From NCBI RefSeq assembly GCF_017876545.1, contig NZ_JAGIOD010000001.1, positions 2,170,001 to 2,234,000 of the forward strand: DNA of 64,000 nt, written 5' to 3'. The stretch is from Brachybacterium sacelli. Lineage in GTDB: Bacteria > Actinomycetota > Actinomycetes > Actinomycetales > Dermabacteraceae. This document shows, in pieces, positions 27,161 to 35,473 of this stretch. The translations under genes and the position numbers were made by a program. Below the pieces are notes generated by a model. That model worked only from the letters and a program-made list of their open reading frames with translations. It had not been told where the DNA came from and did not search any database. Each line of letters opens with the position of its first letter. The first letter of the stretch is position 1.

Positions 27161-27166
27161 TACCGT
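27161..27166 (+). promoter_or_regulatory. Leaderless -10 box
   Basis: TACCGT is followed by GGGCGGC and GTG 27174, a spacing of seven bases. Confidence 0.6.
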
Positions 27167-27173
27167 GGGCGGC

Positions 27174-27998
27174 GTGTCCACCGCCCGTGATCTCTTCGCC
27201 GTCCTCCTGCTGATCGTCTCCACGGCGCTCGCCTCCCTGTGGCTTCCCGCCGTCTGGTTCGAGTCGCACGTCGTCGACCAGGACGGCTTCCTCGCCATCA
27301 CCCAGCCCCTCGCGGACGACCCCGCGTTCCAGCGCACCCTGACCGATGGCGCCGTCGAGAAGATCCTGGGCGAGGGGACCGTGCCCGGATGGATCGCCGA
27401 CTCGGTCGAGCCGGCCGTCCAGGACCAGGCCGCCCGAGCTTCTGACAGCGAGGCCTTCACCCCCGTGTGGGACGCCGCCATGGTCGAGCTGCACGGGGCA
27501 CTGTTCACCCCGGGCTCCTCCGACCTCGAGGTCGACCTCGAGCCAGTGATCGATTCGGTGCTGACCTCCGTCGAGGAGCAGGTGCCGCTGCTCGAGATCC
27601 CGCGCCCGGACTCCGCCGCCGTCACGGTCGCTACCGTCCCCGACGTCCCGCTGCTCACCCACGCCACGGTGCTTGACCCCTGGGCGCAGCGGGCGGGCCC
27701 GATCGCGCTGGGCCTGGCGGTGCTGGCGCTGCTGATCGCCGGCCATCGCCGCGTGATGCTGACCGTGGCGGGCCTGGGCACCATGATCGCCGGGCTCGTG
27801 ACCTGGGCCCTCGCCCAGCGTCTCGAGAGCCTGGTGCCGGATCGGATCGATCAGGCCACGTTCCTCGGCCCCATCGTCCGGGAGTTCGAGCAGCTCTTCG
27901 CGACCGACGTGATGCCGCAGGGAGTGATCCTGCTCGGGGTGGGAGCCCTGGTCGCGGCCGCCGGGCTGGTGCTGGTCGGCCTGCACCGCCGCAGCTGA
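27174..27998 (+). CDS. Membrane protein with an extracytoplasmic domain, unknown function
   Basis: 274 residues, no family named. Segment LFAVLLLIVSTALASLWLPA (about 5-26) anchors the N-terminus. Residues 30-165 are soluble and helical, probably outside the cell. Three further membrane helices lie at about 177-195, 200-219 and 250-270. The architecture recalls actinobacterial proteins with one large loop between the first two helices. The start GTG 27174 is chosen from the -10 box seven bases upstream. It converges with the HAD gene. Confidence 0.75.
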   Translation: MSTARDLFAVLLLIVSTALASLWLPAVWFESHVVDQDGFLAITQPLADDPAFQRTLTDGAVEKILGEGTVPGWIADSVEPAVQDQAARASDSEAFTPVWDAAMVELHGALFTPGSSDLEVDLEPVIDSVLTSVEEQVPLLEIPRPDSAAVTVATVPDVPLLTHATVLDPWAQRAGPIALGLAVLALLIAGHRRVMLTVAGLGTMIAGLVTWALAQRLESLVPDRIDQATFLGPIVREFEQLFATDVMPQGVILLGVGALVAAAGLVLVGLHRRS

Positions 27999-28039
27999 CG
28001 TCGCCCGGGGGCCGCGGCGACCGCAGGCGAGGGGACTTC

Positions 28040-28867
28040 TCAGAGCATTCCGAGGCGCTGCAGGGCTCGGACGATTCCGAGCCCCGCCGGGCCGGGGACC
28101 ACGAGATCCGCGGCGGCCAGGATCTCGGCAGGGGAGCCCTCGACGGCGATGGCGGTCCCGGCCGCCCGCAGCATCCCGAGATCGTTCATGCCGTCCCCGA
28201 TCGCGACGGTCTCTCCCGCCCCCATGTCGAGGCGCTCGATGACCCGCCGCATCCCGTCCGCCTTGTCGACGGTGCTGAGGTGCAGCTCCCCGGCGCTGAG
28301 GTCCTCGGTCGTGATCGAGTTGGGCAGCGCGCCGACCTCCGGTCCGATCTCGTCGGCGAGCTGCTCGATCGGCACCGGCGAGCCCCAGAGCGAGATCTTC
28401 GCGAAGGAGCGGTCGGCGAGCTCGTCGCGCACTCGTACCGCGGCGAGGATGTCGGCGGGCCCGGACCCGATACCGGCGGGGCCTGCCGGGGAATCCCCGC
28501 CCATCCGGGCGCGGATCCGCCTCGCGGAGGCCGGAGTGCACCACAGCGCCTCCGGCGACTCGAGCACGAAAGCCGGGTCGTACCGTCCCAGCACCTCGAC
28601 CGTGCGCCGTCCCAGCTCGGCGGGGAAGCGCTCATCATGGAGCACCTCCTGACCGAGGCGCAGATAGCCGCCCGCCGACGCGACCACGCCGTCGAACAGG
28701 GCCGCGACCTCAGGAGCCACGATCGAGGCGGGACGTCCCGTGCACAGCAGCACGAGGTGACCGTTCGCCCGGGCCCGCTGGACGGCCTCGGCGTGCTCGC
28801 GCGGGACCACACCCCGCTCGGCGAGGGTGCCGTCGAAATCGATGAACACGCAGCGTCGTGGGGTCAT
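28040..28867 (-). CDS. HAD-superfamily hydrolase, Cof/IIB type
   Basis: 275 residues. Motif I is VFIDFDGTLAERG (Asp9, Asp11), motif II is LLCTGRP, the type IIB cap lies between them and motif III, and the GDGMNDLGMLRAAG block is motif IV. The LxxAGTAIAVEGSPAEI end is typical of Cof-like sugar-phosphate phosphatases. The substrate is unknown. It is transcribed alone, convergent with the membrane protein and 154 bp downstream of rlmA. Confidence 0.9.
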   Translation of the reverse strand: MTPRRCVFIDFDGTLAERGVVPREHAEAVQRARANGHLVLLCTGRPASIVAPEVAALFDGVVASAGGYLRLGQEVLHDERFPAELGRRTVEVLGRYDPAFVLESPEALWCTPASARRIRARMGGDSPAGPAGIGSGPADILAAVRVRDELADRSFAKISLWGSPVPIEQLADEIGPEVGALPNSITTEDLSAGELHLSTVDKADGMRRVIERLDMGAGETVAIGDGMNDLGMLRAAGTAIAVEGSPAEILAAADLVVPGPAGLGIVRALQRLGML

Positions 28868-29021
28868 GGAGCCTCCGTGACTTCTCGGATGGGGACGGCG
28901 CGCCCTCGGCGGCCACCGCCCCAGTATGTCGTGGCCCGCCGCCCGCCACGATCTGCGGGCCCCGCCGTGTGCGGTACTCGTCAGCCCTCGGAACCCTTCA
29001 CGTTCGGTGCGCAGCGCCCGG

Positions 29022-29960
29022 TCAGCGAGGACGGTGCGCGCTGAGCAGCACCGAGAGTGTGACGGTGACGGTCTCGTGCTCCGGCCCGCCCGGGCGGAGC
29101 GTGGGGCCGGCCAGCAAGCGGTCGAGATCCTCCCCGGCGACGTGGCGCGCGCTCGGCGTCATCGAGACCAGATCACGGGCCCGCGCGATGTCCAGGGAGA
29201 GCTCCGAGCGGACCGTGCGCTGATCCAGCTGCTCGACGTGAGGCTCGAGCGCCTCGTGCAGCCGTTCCTCCTTGCGCGGGTCCATCGCCACCATCCCCGG
29301 GATCGCCGCCCGCAGCTCGGCGAGATGGTCGGCGGCCGGACGCGCGACCACCAGGGCACCGGACGGTCGCAGCACCCGGGCGAACTCGGCAGGATGGCGC
29401 GGGGCGAACACGTCGAGCAGCAGATCGACGGAGTCATCGGCGAGGGGGAAGGGCGCGAAGACGTCCCCGGAGCAGGCGGCGGCCCGCTCGTGGGCACGGG
29501 CGGCGAAGCGCAGGGACCGCGCGGAGGTGTCGATGCCGAGCCCGCGGGCACCCCGGAAGCGGTCCAGGAGCCCGGCGAGGTAGTAGCCGGGGCCACAGCC
29601 CATGTCCAGGACGGTCGGCGCCGCACGGTCGGACCCGGCCGTGGGGGAGGGGGCCGGTACGTCGGAGCCGTTCAGCCTCGGGACGACCTCCGAGGCGAGG
29701 GCTCCGATCGCCGCGGACAGCGGGGCATAGGCGCCGCTGCGGAGGAAGCGGTCCCTGGCGCGCGCCATCTCGTCGTCGTCGCCGCTGGTGGCGCCGCTGC
29801 CACCCAGCATCGACGCATAGCCGGCGCGCGCGATGTCGAAGGTGTGCCGGTTCCGGCAGTGCAAGCTCCGATCCCGCAGGTCCAGGCGCCCACCGCAGGT
29901 CGGGCAGCGCAGGATGTCGAGGACGTCGAGCAGGGCAGCGGGGACAGCGGAGGGCACCAC
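29022..29960 (-). CDS. rlmA: RlmA/TlrB-type 23S rRNA (guanine-N1) methyltransferase
   Basis: 312 residues. The N-terminal zinc finger has ligands Cys19, Cys22, Cys35 and His39 (RCPTCGG ... HCRNRH), followed by FDIARAGYASML, which is characteristic of RlmA. The SAM-binding Rossmann domain has VLDMGCGPGYYLAGLL and DLLLDVFAPRHPAEFARVLR. RlmA methylates G745 or G748 in helix 35 of 23S rRNA; the G748 enzyme TlrB contributes to tylosin resistance. Which guanine is used cannot be told. It is third in a likely operon with uvrA2 and the MBL hydrolase (37-bp gap). Confidence 0.88.
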   Translation of the reverse strand: MVPSAVPAALLDVLDILRCPTCGGRLDLRDRSLHCRNRHTFDIARAGYASMLGGSGATSGDDDEMARARDRFLRSGAYAPLSAAIGALASEVVPRLNGSDVPAPSPTAGSDRAAPTVLDMGCGPGYYLAGLLDRFRGARGLGIDTSARSLRFAARAHERAAACSGDVFAPFPLADDSVDLLLDVFAPRHPAEFARVLRPSGALVVARPAADHLAELRAAIPGMVAMDPRKEERLHEALEPHVEQLDQRTVRSELSLDIARARDLVSMTPSARHVAGEDLDRLLAGPTLRPGGPEHETVTVTLSVLLSAHRPR

Positions 29961-29997
29961 CTGAGGATATCCGCGGCCCCGCCCCGGACGCGGCCGC

Positions 29998-30774
29998 TCA
30001 GTCGCCCGCGCGGGTGCGCTCCCACGAGCCGCGGTCGTGCGCGGTGAGGATCCGAACCTCCTGCGCGTCGGTCGCGAGGGCGGTCAGCCTCCGCTGGGTG
30101 CGGCGCAGTGCCCCCGTGTCGTGGGCGAGCAGGCCCTGACGGAGGTGCACGCCGGGCCGGGCGCCGCCCGGGAGCAGCGAGGCCGCGGAGTGGGCGGCGT
30201 CCCCGGCGTGCAGCAACCATCCGCCCTCGGTGGGGAGCGCGACGCCCGCGTGCCCGGCGGTGTGGCCCGGGAGCGGCACCAGCAGCAGGCCCGGGGCGAG
30301 CTGCGAGAGGTCCACGACGCCCTCGAAGCCGTACCAGCGGCCCTCGCCCGGGGCATGGCCGTGGACGTCCGCTCGAGGGGGCCAGTGGGCCGGGCGGTAC
30401 CGCAGGGCTTCCCGTGGACCACGTCGGCGGCGGATCGCGAGGCGCTCCTCCGCGGTGAGATGAACGTGCGCTGCGGGGAAGTCGCTGATCCCGCCGGCGT
30501 GGTCGAGGTCGCCGTGGGTCAGGACGATGTCGGAGACCGCGGCCGGGTCATGGCCCAGCGCGCGGATCTGCGCGATCGCGGTCTCCTCGTGGCGCAGAGC
30601 CGTCCTCAGCACGTGCCGCAGGGGTCCCAGCCGGCGGGGGTCACGAACGTCGGCCGACCCGAACCCGGTATCGACCAGCACCAGGCGCTCGTCGACCTCG
30701 AGCAGCAGCACGTGGCACACCATCGCGCCGCCCGGAGGGCGCAACGTGCCGCAGTTGAGGTGGTGGATGCGCAC
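29998..30774 (-). CDS. MBL-fold metallo-hydrolase
   Basis: 258 residues. The metal-binding motif reads LTHGDLDHAGG, an HxDxDH form of the usual HxHxDH. Later ligands are in PLPGHTAGHAGVAL and LLHAGDAAH, and a C-terminal histidine is in LTAHDRGSWE. It belongs to the group of lactonase-like and small-molecule hydrolases; the substrate is unknown. It starts 13 bp after the uvrA2 stop and is followed closely by rlmA, so all three are probably one transcript. Confidence 0.88.
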   Translation of the reverse strand: MRIHHLNCGTLRPPGGAMVCHVLLLEVDERLVLVDTGFGSADVRDPRRLGPLRHVLRTALRHEETAIAQIRALGHDPAAVSDIVLTHGDLDHAGGISDFPAAHVHLTAEERLAIRRRRGPREALRYRPAHWPPRADVHGHAPGEGRWYGFEGVVDLSQLAPGLLLVPLPGHTAGHAGVALPTEGGWLLHAGDAAHSAASLLPGGARPGVHLRQGLLAHDTGALRRTQRRLTALATDAQEVRILTAHDRGSWERTRAGD

Positions 30775-30787
30775 GGCGGAGGTGGGC

Positions 30788-33172
30788 TCAGCGGTCGACG
30801 TACTGCGCCAGATGGGTCGCGGTCAGGGTCGAGGCGTCCGCGATCAGCTGGGCCGGGGTCCCCTCGAACACGACCCGGCCGCCGTCGACTCCGGCTCCCG
30901 GGCCGAGGTCGATGATCCAGTCGGCATGGGCCATCACCGCCTGGTGGTGCTCGACGACGATCACCGTCTTGCCGGAGTCCACGAGACGATCGAGCAGAGC
31001 GAGGAGGGTGCCGATGTCGGCCAGGTGCAGGCCCGTCGTGGGTTCGTCGAGCACCAGGATCCCGCCCTTCTCGCCCATGTGGGTGGCGAGCTTGAGTCGT
31101 TGGCGCTCGCCGCCGGAGAGCGTGGTCAGCGGCTGGCCGATGGTCAGGTAGCCGAGACCGACCTCGTCGAGGTGGCGCAGCAGCTTCGCCGCGGCGGGCA
31201 CCTTCGCCTCCGGGGAGGTCAGCAGCTCCAGCGCCTCCTCGACGGACATCTCCAGCACATCGGCGATGGACGCCCCGCCGAGCGTGTACTCCAGGACGGC
31301 GGCCTGGAACCTCCTGCCCTCGCACTCCTCACAGGGGGTCGAGACGGTCTCCATGAAGCCGAGCTCGGTGAAGATCATCCCGGCGCCCCTGCACACCGGG
31401 CAGGCGCCCTCGGAGTTGCTGGAGAACAGGGCCGGCTTGACGCCGTTGGCCTTCGCGAAGGCCTTGCGGATCGGTTCGAGCAGTCCGGTGCAGGTCGCGG
31501 GGTTCGAGCGGCGCGAGCCCCGGATCGCGCCCTGGTCGACCATGGTGACCTCGGCGTCGCGGGGCAGGGACTCGTGCACCAGGGAGCTCTTCCCGGAGCC
31601 GGCCACCCCGGTGATCACGGTGAGCACCCCGAGCGGCAGGTCGACGTCGACGTCCCGGAGGTTGTGCTGATCCGCGCCGCGGATCTCGAGGGCGCCGGTC
31701 GACTCGCGCACCTGGTCCTTGAGCCGCGCCCGGCGGTCGAGGTGGCGCCCGGTGAGGGTGTCGGAGGTCCGCAGACCCTCCACGTCGCCCTCGTACTGCA
31801 GCTCTCCGCCGTGCACGCCGGCCCGGGGGCCGAGGTCGACGATGTGATCGGCGATCGCGATCGACTCGGGCTTGTGCTCGACCACCAGCACCGTGTTGCC
31901 CTTGTCCCGCAGGGCCAGCAGCAGCTGGTTCATGGTCGCGATGTCGTGCGGATGCAGTCCGATGGTGGGCTCGTCGAACACATAGGTGACGTCGGTCAGC
32001 GCCGAGCCCAGGTGCCGGATCATCTTGGTGCGCTGGGACTCGCCACCGGAGAGGGTGCCGGAGGGACGATCCAGGCAGAGATAGCCCAGCCCGATCTTCA
32101 CGAAGGAGTCCAGCAGGGCCGAGAGGTTCGACAGCAGCGGTGCGACCGTCGGCCCCGTGTGCAGGGCGCGCAATGACTCCACCCAGTCCGCCAGGTCGGT
32201 GATCTGCAGCGAGCTGGCGTCGGCGATCGAGACGCCGTCGATCCGTGCGCTGCGGGCATGCTCCGCCAGGCGCGTCCCCTCGCACTGCGGGCAGACGATG
32301 AACTTCACGGCCCGGTCCACGAACGCCCGCACGTGCGGCTGCATCGAGTCGCGGTCCTTGGACAGCATCGACTTCTGGATCTTGGGGATCAGGCCCTCGT
32401 AGGTCATGTTCGCCCCGTCGATCTTCACCTTGGTGGGCTCCTTGTACAGGAAGTCGTGGAGCTGGCGCTTGGTGAAGGAGCGGATCGGTTTGTCGGAGGG
32501 GAAGAAGCCCGAGGAGGCGAAGACCTTCACGAACCAGCCACCGGCGGCGTAGTTCGGGATCGTGAACGGGCCCTCGTCGAGCGACTTGTCCTCGTCGTAC
32601 AGCTCGGTGAGGTCCAGGTCGGAGACCTCGCCCATCCCCTCGCAGCGCGGGCACATGCCGCCCACCCGGGAGAAGGTGGTCTTCTCGGCGATGGTCTTCG
32701 CGCCCTTCTGCACGGTCATGGCACCGGAGGCGGTGACGCTGGGGACGTTGAAGGAGAAGGCCCCGGGCCCGCCGACGTGCGGTGCGGCGAGCTTGGAGAA
32801 CAGGGTGCGCAGGTAGGCGCCCGCGTCGGTGACGGTGCCGACGGTGGAGCGCACGTTCGCGCCCATCCGCTCCTGGTCCACGATGATGGCGGTGGTCAGC
32901 CCCTGCAGCTCATCGACGTCCGGGCGGGCGAGGGAGGGCATGAAGCCCTGAATGAAGGAGCTGTAGGTCTCGTTGATCATCCGCTGGGACTCGGCAGCGA
33001 TGGTTCCGAACACCAGCGAGCTCTTTCCGGAGCCGGAGACGCCGGTGAACACGGTCAGGCGACGCTTGGGCAGATCGAGACTGAGGTCGCGGAGGTTGTT
33101 CTCGCGGGCACCGCGCACCCGGATCACGTCATGGGCGTCGGCAGAGCGGCGGGCGTCGGCGGCGGTGGTCAT
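30788..33172 (-). CDS. UvrA2/DrrC-like ABC excinuclease paralogue
   Basis: 794 residues, shorter than housekeeping UvrA (about 950). It has two ABC modules: Walker A GVSGSGKSS near 44 and GVAGSGKSS in the second half, signatures LSGGESQR and LSGGERQR, and Walker B FDEPTIGLH and LDEPTTGLH. Zinc fingers show as CPRCEGMG, CPQCEG and CPVCRGAG...CEECEG. The UvrB-binding region seems reduced. Class II UvrA proteins such as DrrC and TioU protect producers from DNA-binding drugs. ATG 33172 has a GGAGGATCG ribosome site. A double-MerR gene is divergent. Confidence 0.92.
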   Translation of the reverse strand: MTTAADARRSADAHDVIRVRGARENNLRDLSLDLPKRRLTVFTGVSGSGKSSLVFGTIAAESQRMINETYSSFIQGFMPSLARPDVDELQGLTTAIIVDQERMGANVRSTVGTVTDAGAYLRTLFSKLAAPHVGGPGAFSFNVPSVTASGAMTVQKGAKTIAEKTTFSRVGGMCPRCEGMGEVSDLDLTELYDEDKSLDEGPFTIPNYAAGGWFVKVFASSGFFPSDKPIRSFTKRQLHDFLYKEPTKVKIDGANMTYEGLIPKIQKSMLSKDRDSMQPHVRAFVDRAVKFIVCPQCEGTRLAEHARSARIDGVSIADASSLQITDLADWVESLRALHTGPTVAPLLSNLSALLDSFVKIGLGYLCLDRPSGTLSGGESQRTKMIRHLGSALTDVTYVFDEPTIGLHPHDIATMNQLLLALRDKGNTVLVVEHKPESIAIADHIVDLGPRAGVHGGELQYEGDVEGLRTSDTLTGRHLDRRARLKDQVRESTGALEIRGADQHNLRDVDVDLPLGVLTVITGVAGSGKSSLVHESLPRDAEVTMVDQGAIRGSRRSNPATCTGLLEPIRKAFAKANGVKPALFSSNSEGACPVCRGAGMIFTELGFMETVSTPCEECEGRRFQAAVLEYTLGGASIADVLEMSVEEALELLTSPEAKVPAAAKLLRHLDEVGLGYLTIGQPLTTLSGGERQRLKLATHMGEKGGILVLDEPTTGLHLADIGTLLALLDRLVDSGKTVIVVEHHQAVMAHADWIIDLGPGAGVDGGRVVFEGTPAQLIADASTLTATHLAQYVDR

Positions 33173-33308
33173 CGATCCTCCAGAGGTGGGCGTCCAGGGT
33201 CAGAGGGAGCGGATGCTGCAGTCCTCGATCGTATCCTTGAGATTCCCGTTGAACCCTGACGCAGGCGATCCTGCCTGCATCGCCGAAGAATCCTCAAAGG
33301 TGGTCGAG
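33173..33308. promoter_or_regulatory. Divergent control region of uvrA2 and the double-MerR gene
   Basis: Two overlapping inverted repeats are present: GCAGGC(6)GCCTGC at 33261-33278 and GGCGAT(9)ATCGCC at 33264-33284. TTGAAC at 33250-33255 lies 19 bp from CTGCAT at 33275, the long spacer seen in MerR-activated promoters. A minus-strand TACGAT in the GATCGTATCC region (about 33230) may serve uvrA2. Operator roles are inferred. Confidence 0.45.
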
Positions 33309-34013
33309 ATGCGTCCGGTCGATCTGGCCCGCCGGCACGACCTGTCCGCCCAGGCGGTGCGCAACTACGAGAGCGCCGGGGCGCTGCCGCCGGCCGAGCG
33401 CACCAGCGCGGGCCATCGTCGCTACACCGCCCGCCACGCGAGAGCGCTGCGGGCCTTCCTCTCACTCCGACGTGCCGTCGGGCACCGAGCGGCTCTCGAC
33501 CTCTTGTCCACGCTGCATGGCGGGGACCTCGAGGGGGCCCTGACGCTGCTGGGCCGCGCGCATGAGCAGCTCCTGCGCGACCGCACCACCCTCACCGTGG
33601 TCGAGCGGGCCGTCGGCGACCTCGAGCAGGGGGAGGACCGGGGACGACCACCGCGAACGCTGTGGATCGGAGAGCTCGCCGCCCGGTTGGGCCTCTCCCC
33701 GGCGACCCTCCGGCACTGGGAGCGCTTCGGCCTGCTCGCCCCGTCCCGGGAAAGGGTCAGCGGGCACCGTCTCTACCCGCCGAGCACCGTGCACGACGCG
33801 GAGCTCGTCCATCTGCTGCGCCGAGGCGGTCACCGGCTCGGGGACATCGCCGAGATCCTCGGACAGGTGCGGACGATGGGGGAGAACTCCTCGGTGCACA
33901 CCGCCCTGACGGCCTCGCGGGAGCGGGTGACGGCGCGGGGGATCGCCCTGCTGGAGGCCTCGGCCGCCCTCGCGGACCACGTCCGGGACGGGGCGGCTAG
34001 CCTGGGGCGGTGA
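33309..34013 (+). CDS. Double MerR-domain regulator (TioE-like)
   Basis: 234 residues with two MerR DNA-binding domains in one chain. The first, residues 1-60, has DLARRHDLSAQAVRNYESAG and a GHRRYT wing. The second, about 118-190, has IGELAARLGLSPATLRHWER, FGLLAP and GHRLYPP. A helical linker joins them. A single chain could thus bind an operator that normally needs a dimer. No effector domain is visible. NCBI-style names for such proteins include TioE family, after the thiocoraline cluster, which also holds a UvrA-like gene. Its stop overlaps the mycothione reductase GTG. Confidence 0.85.
   Translation: MRPVDLARRHDLSAQAVRNYESAGALPPAERTSAGHRRYTARHARALRAFLSLRRAVGHRAALDLLSTLHGGDLEGALTLLGRAHEQLLRDRTTLTVVERAVGDLEQGEDRGRPPRTLWIGELAARLGLSPATLRHWERFGLLAPSRERVSGHRLYPPSTVHDAELVHLLRRGGHRLGDIAEILGQVRTMGENSSVHTALTASRERVTARGIALLEASAALADHVRDGAASLGR
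33998..34003 (+). promoter_or_regulatory. Internal leaderless -10 box for mycothione reductase
   Basis: TAGCCT, within the last codons of the MerR gene, is six bases before GTG 34010. The reductase may therefore be expressed independently of the regulator. Confidence 0.55.
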
Positions 34014-35437
34014 CCGACGAGACGCACTTCGACATCGCCCTGATCGGCTCCGGCTCCGTGAACTCCTTCCCGGGGCCCGAGTTCGCCGATCGCCGCATCG
34101 TGCAGATCGATCGCGGGGTGGGCCCCGACCACGTGTTCGGCGGGACCTGTCTGAATCTCGGCTGCATCCCCACCAAGATGTTCGTGCACACCGCGAACCT
34201 CGCCGCCACCCCCGCGGAGGCGGGCCGCTTCGGTCTCACCGAGCAGCTGCGCCACGTCGACTGGCCCGCGATCCGCGACCGCATCTTCGGCCGTATCGAC
34301 CCGATCACCGCCGGCGGTGAGGAGTACCGGCGTGATCACGAGGACAATGCCAACCTCACCCTGCTGCGCGGCACCGCCGCCTTCACCGGGGAGAAGACCT
34401 TGCGGGTGACCCGACCCGACGGGGGCGAGAGCATCGTCAGCGCCGACACGCTCGTGCTCGGCGCCGGCTCCCGCCCCGTGCTCCCGCCGATCGACGGCCT
34501 CGCGGAGGCGGCCCCGCACACCTCGGACACGATCATGCGGATCGACCAGCTGCCCTCCTCGCTCGCGATCCTCGGCTCCGGCGTGATCGCCGTGGAGCTG
34601 GCGCACGTGTTCGCCTCCCTCGGCGTCGAGGTCACCGTCATCGCCCGCTCCGAGAAGGTGCTGCGGGTGGCCGACGCCGACGTCTCGGCGCGGCTGACCG
34701 AGATCCTCGGTGAGCGGCTGCACCTGGAGACGCAGCTGACGACCACCTCGGTGCGTCGCAGCGTCGAGGGGGTCGAGCTGCGCGGCAGGCGCGACGGCGC
34801 CGAGGTCGTGCTGCATGCCGAGGAGCTGCTGGTCGCGACCGGGCGCCGCCCCAACTCCGACCTGCTGGACGTCTCCGCCGCCGGCATCGACACCCTCGAC
34901 GACGGCCGCGTCGCGGTCGACCCGTACCAGCGGGTGCTCGGCGGCGGCGAGGTGCTCGAGGGGCTCTGGGCCCTCGGCGACCTCTCCAGCTCCCACCAGC
35001 TCAAGCACGTCGCCAACCATGAGCAGCGCATCGTGCGGCACAACATCCTGCACCCCGAGCAGCTGCGTCGCGCCGACACGATGCCGATCCCCAGCGGCGT
35101 GTTCACCCACCCGCAGGTGGCGTGGGTGGGGGTCGACGAGGAGACCGCCCGCCGCAGCGGCCGCGACGTGAAGGTCGCCGTCCAGGAGTACGCCTCGATC
35201 GCCTACGGCTGGGCGATGGAGGACACCACCGGTTTCGTGAAGCTCATCGCCGATGCCGGGACCACCGAGATCCTCGGCGCCCACCTCATCGGCCCCGAGG
35301 CCACCACCTTGGTCCAGCTGATGATCCAGGCCATGAGCACCGGGCAGACCGCCCGCGACATCGCCACCACCCAGTACTGGATCCACCCGGCGATGCCGGA
35401 GCTGATCGAGAACGCCCTGATCCAGCTGCTGGACTGA
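34010..35437 (+). CDS. mtr: Mycothione reductase
   Basis: 475 residues, a flavin disulfide reductase that keeps mycothiol reduced with NADPH. FAD is bound by the N-terminal FDIALIGSGSVN strand-loop. The redox-active pair is Cys47-Cys52 in GGTCLNLGCIPTK. LAILGSGVIAVELAHVFASLG is the NADPH-binding fold. The C-terminal dimer block IHPAMPELIENAL supplies the active-site His-Glu pair. The lack of a typical GGGPGG start is characteristic of this branch of the family. GTG 34010 overlaps the MerR stop (GTGA). Confidence 0.93.
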   Translation: MTDETHFDIALIGSGSVNSFPGPEFADRRIVQIDRGVGPDHVFGGTCLNLGCIPTKMFVHTANLAATPAEAGRFGLTEQLRHVDWPAIRDRIFGRIDPITAGGEEYRRDHEDNANLTLLRGTAAFTGEKTLRVTRPDGGESIVSADTLVLGAGSRPVLPPIDGLAEAAPHTSDTIMRIDQLPSSLAILGSGVIAVELAHVFASLGVEVTVIARSEKVLRVADADVSARLTEILGERLHLETQLTTTSVRRSVEGVELRGRRDGAEVVLHAEELLVATGRRPNSDLLDVSAAGIDTLDDGRVAVDPYQRVLGGGEVLEGLWALGDLSSSHQLKHVANHEQRIVRHNILHPEQLRRADTMPIPSGVFTHPQVAWVGVDEETARRSGRDVKVAVQEYASIAYGWAMEDTTGFVKLIADAGTTEILGAHLIGPEATTLVQLMIQAMSTGQTARDIATTQYWIHPAMPELIENALIQLLD

Positions 35438-35473
35438 GCTCCGGCTGCGGGACCGATCCCGGCGGGCGGGATC

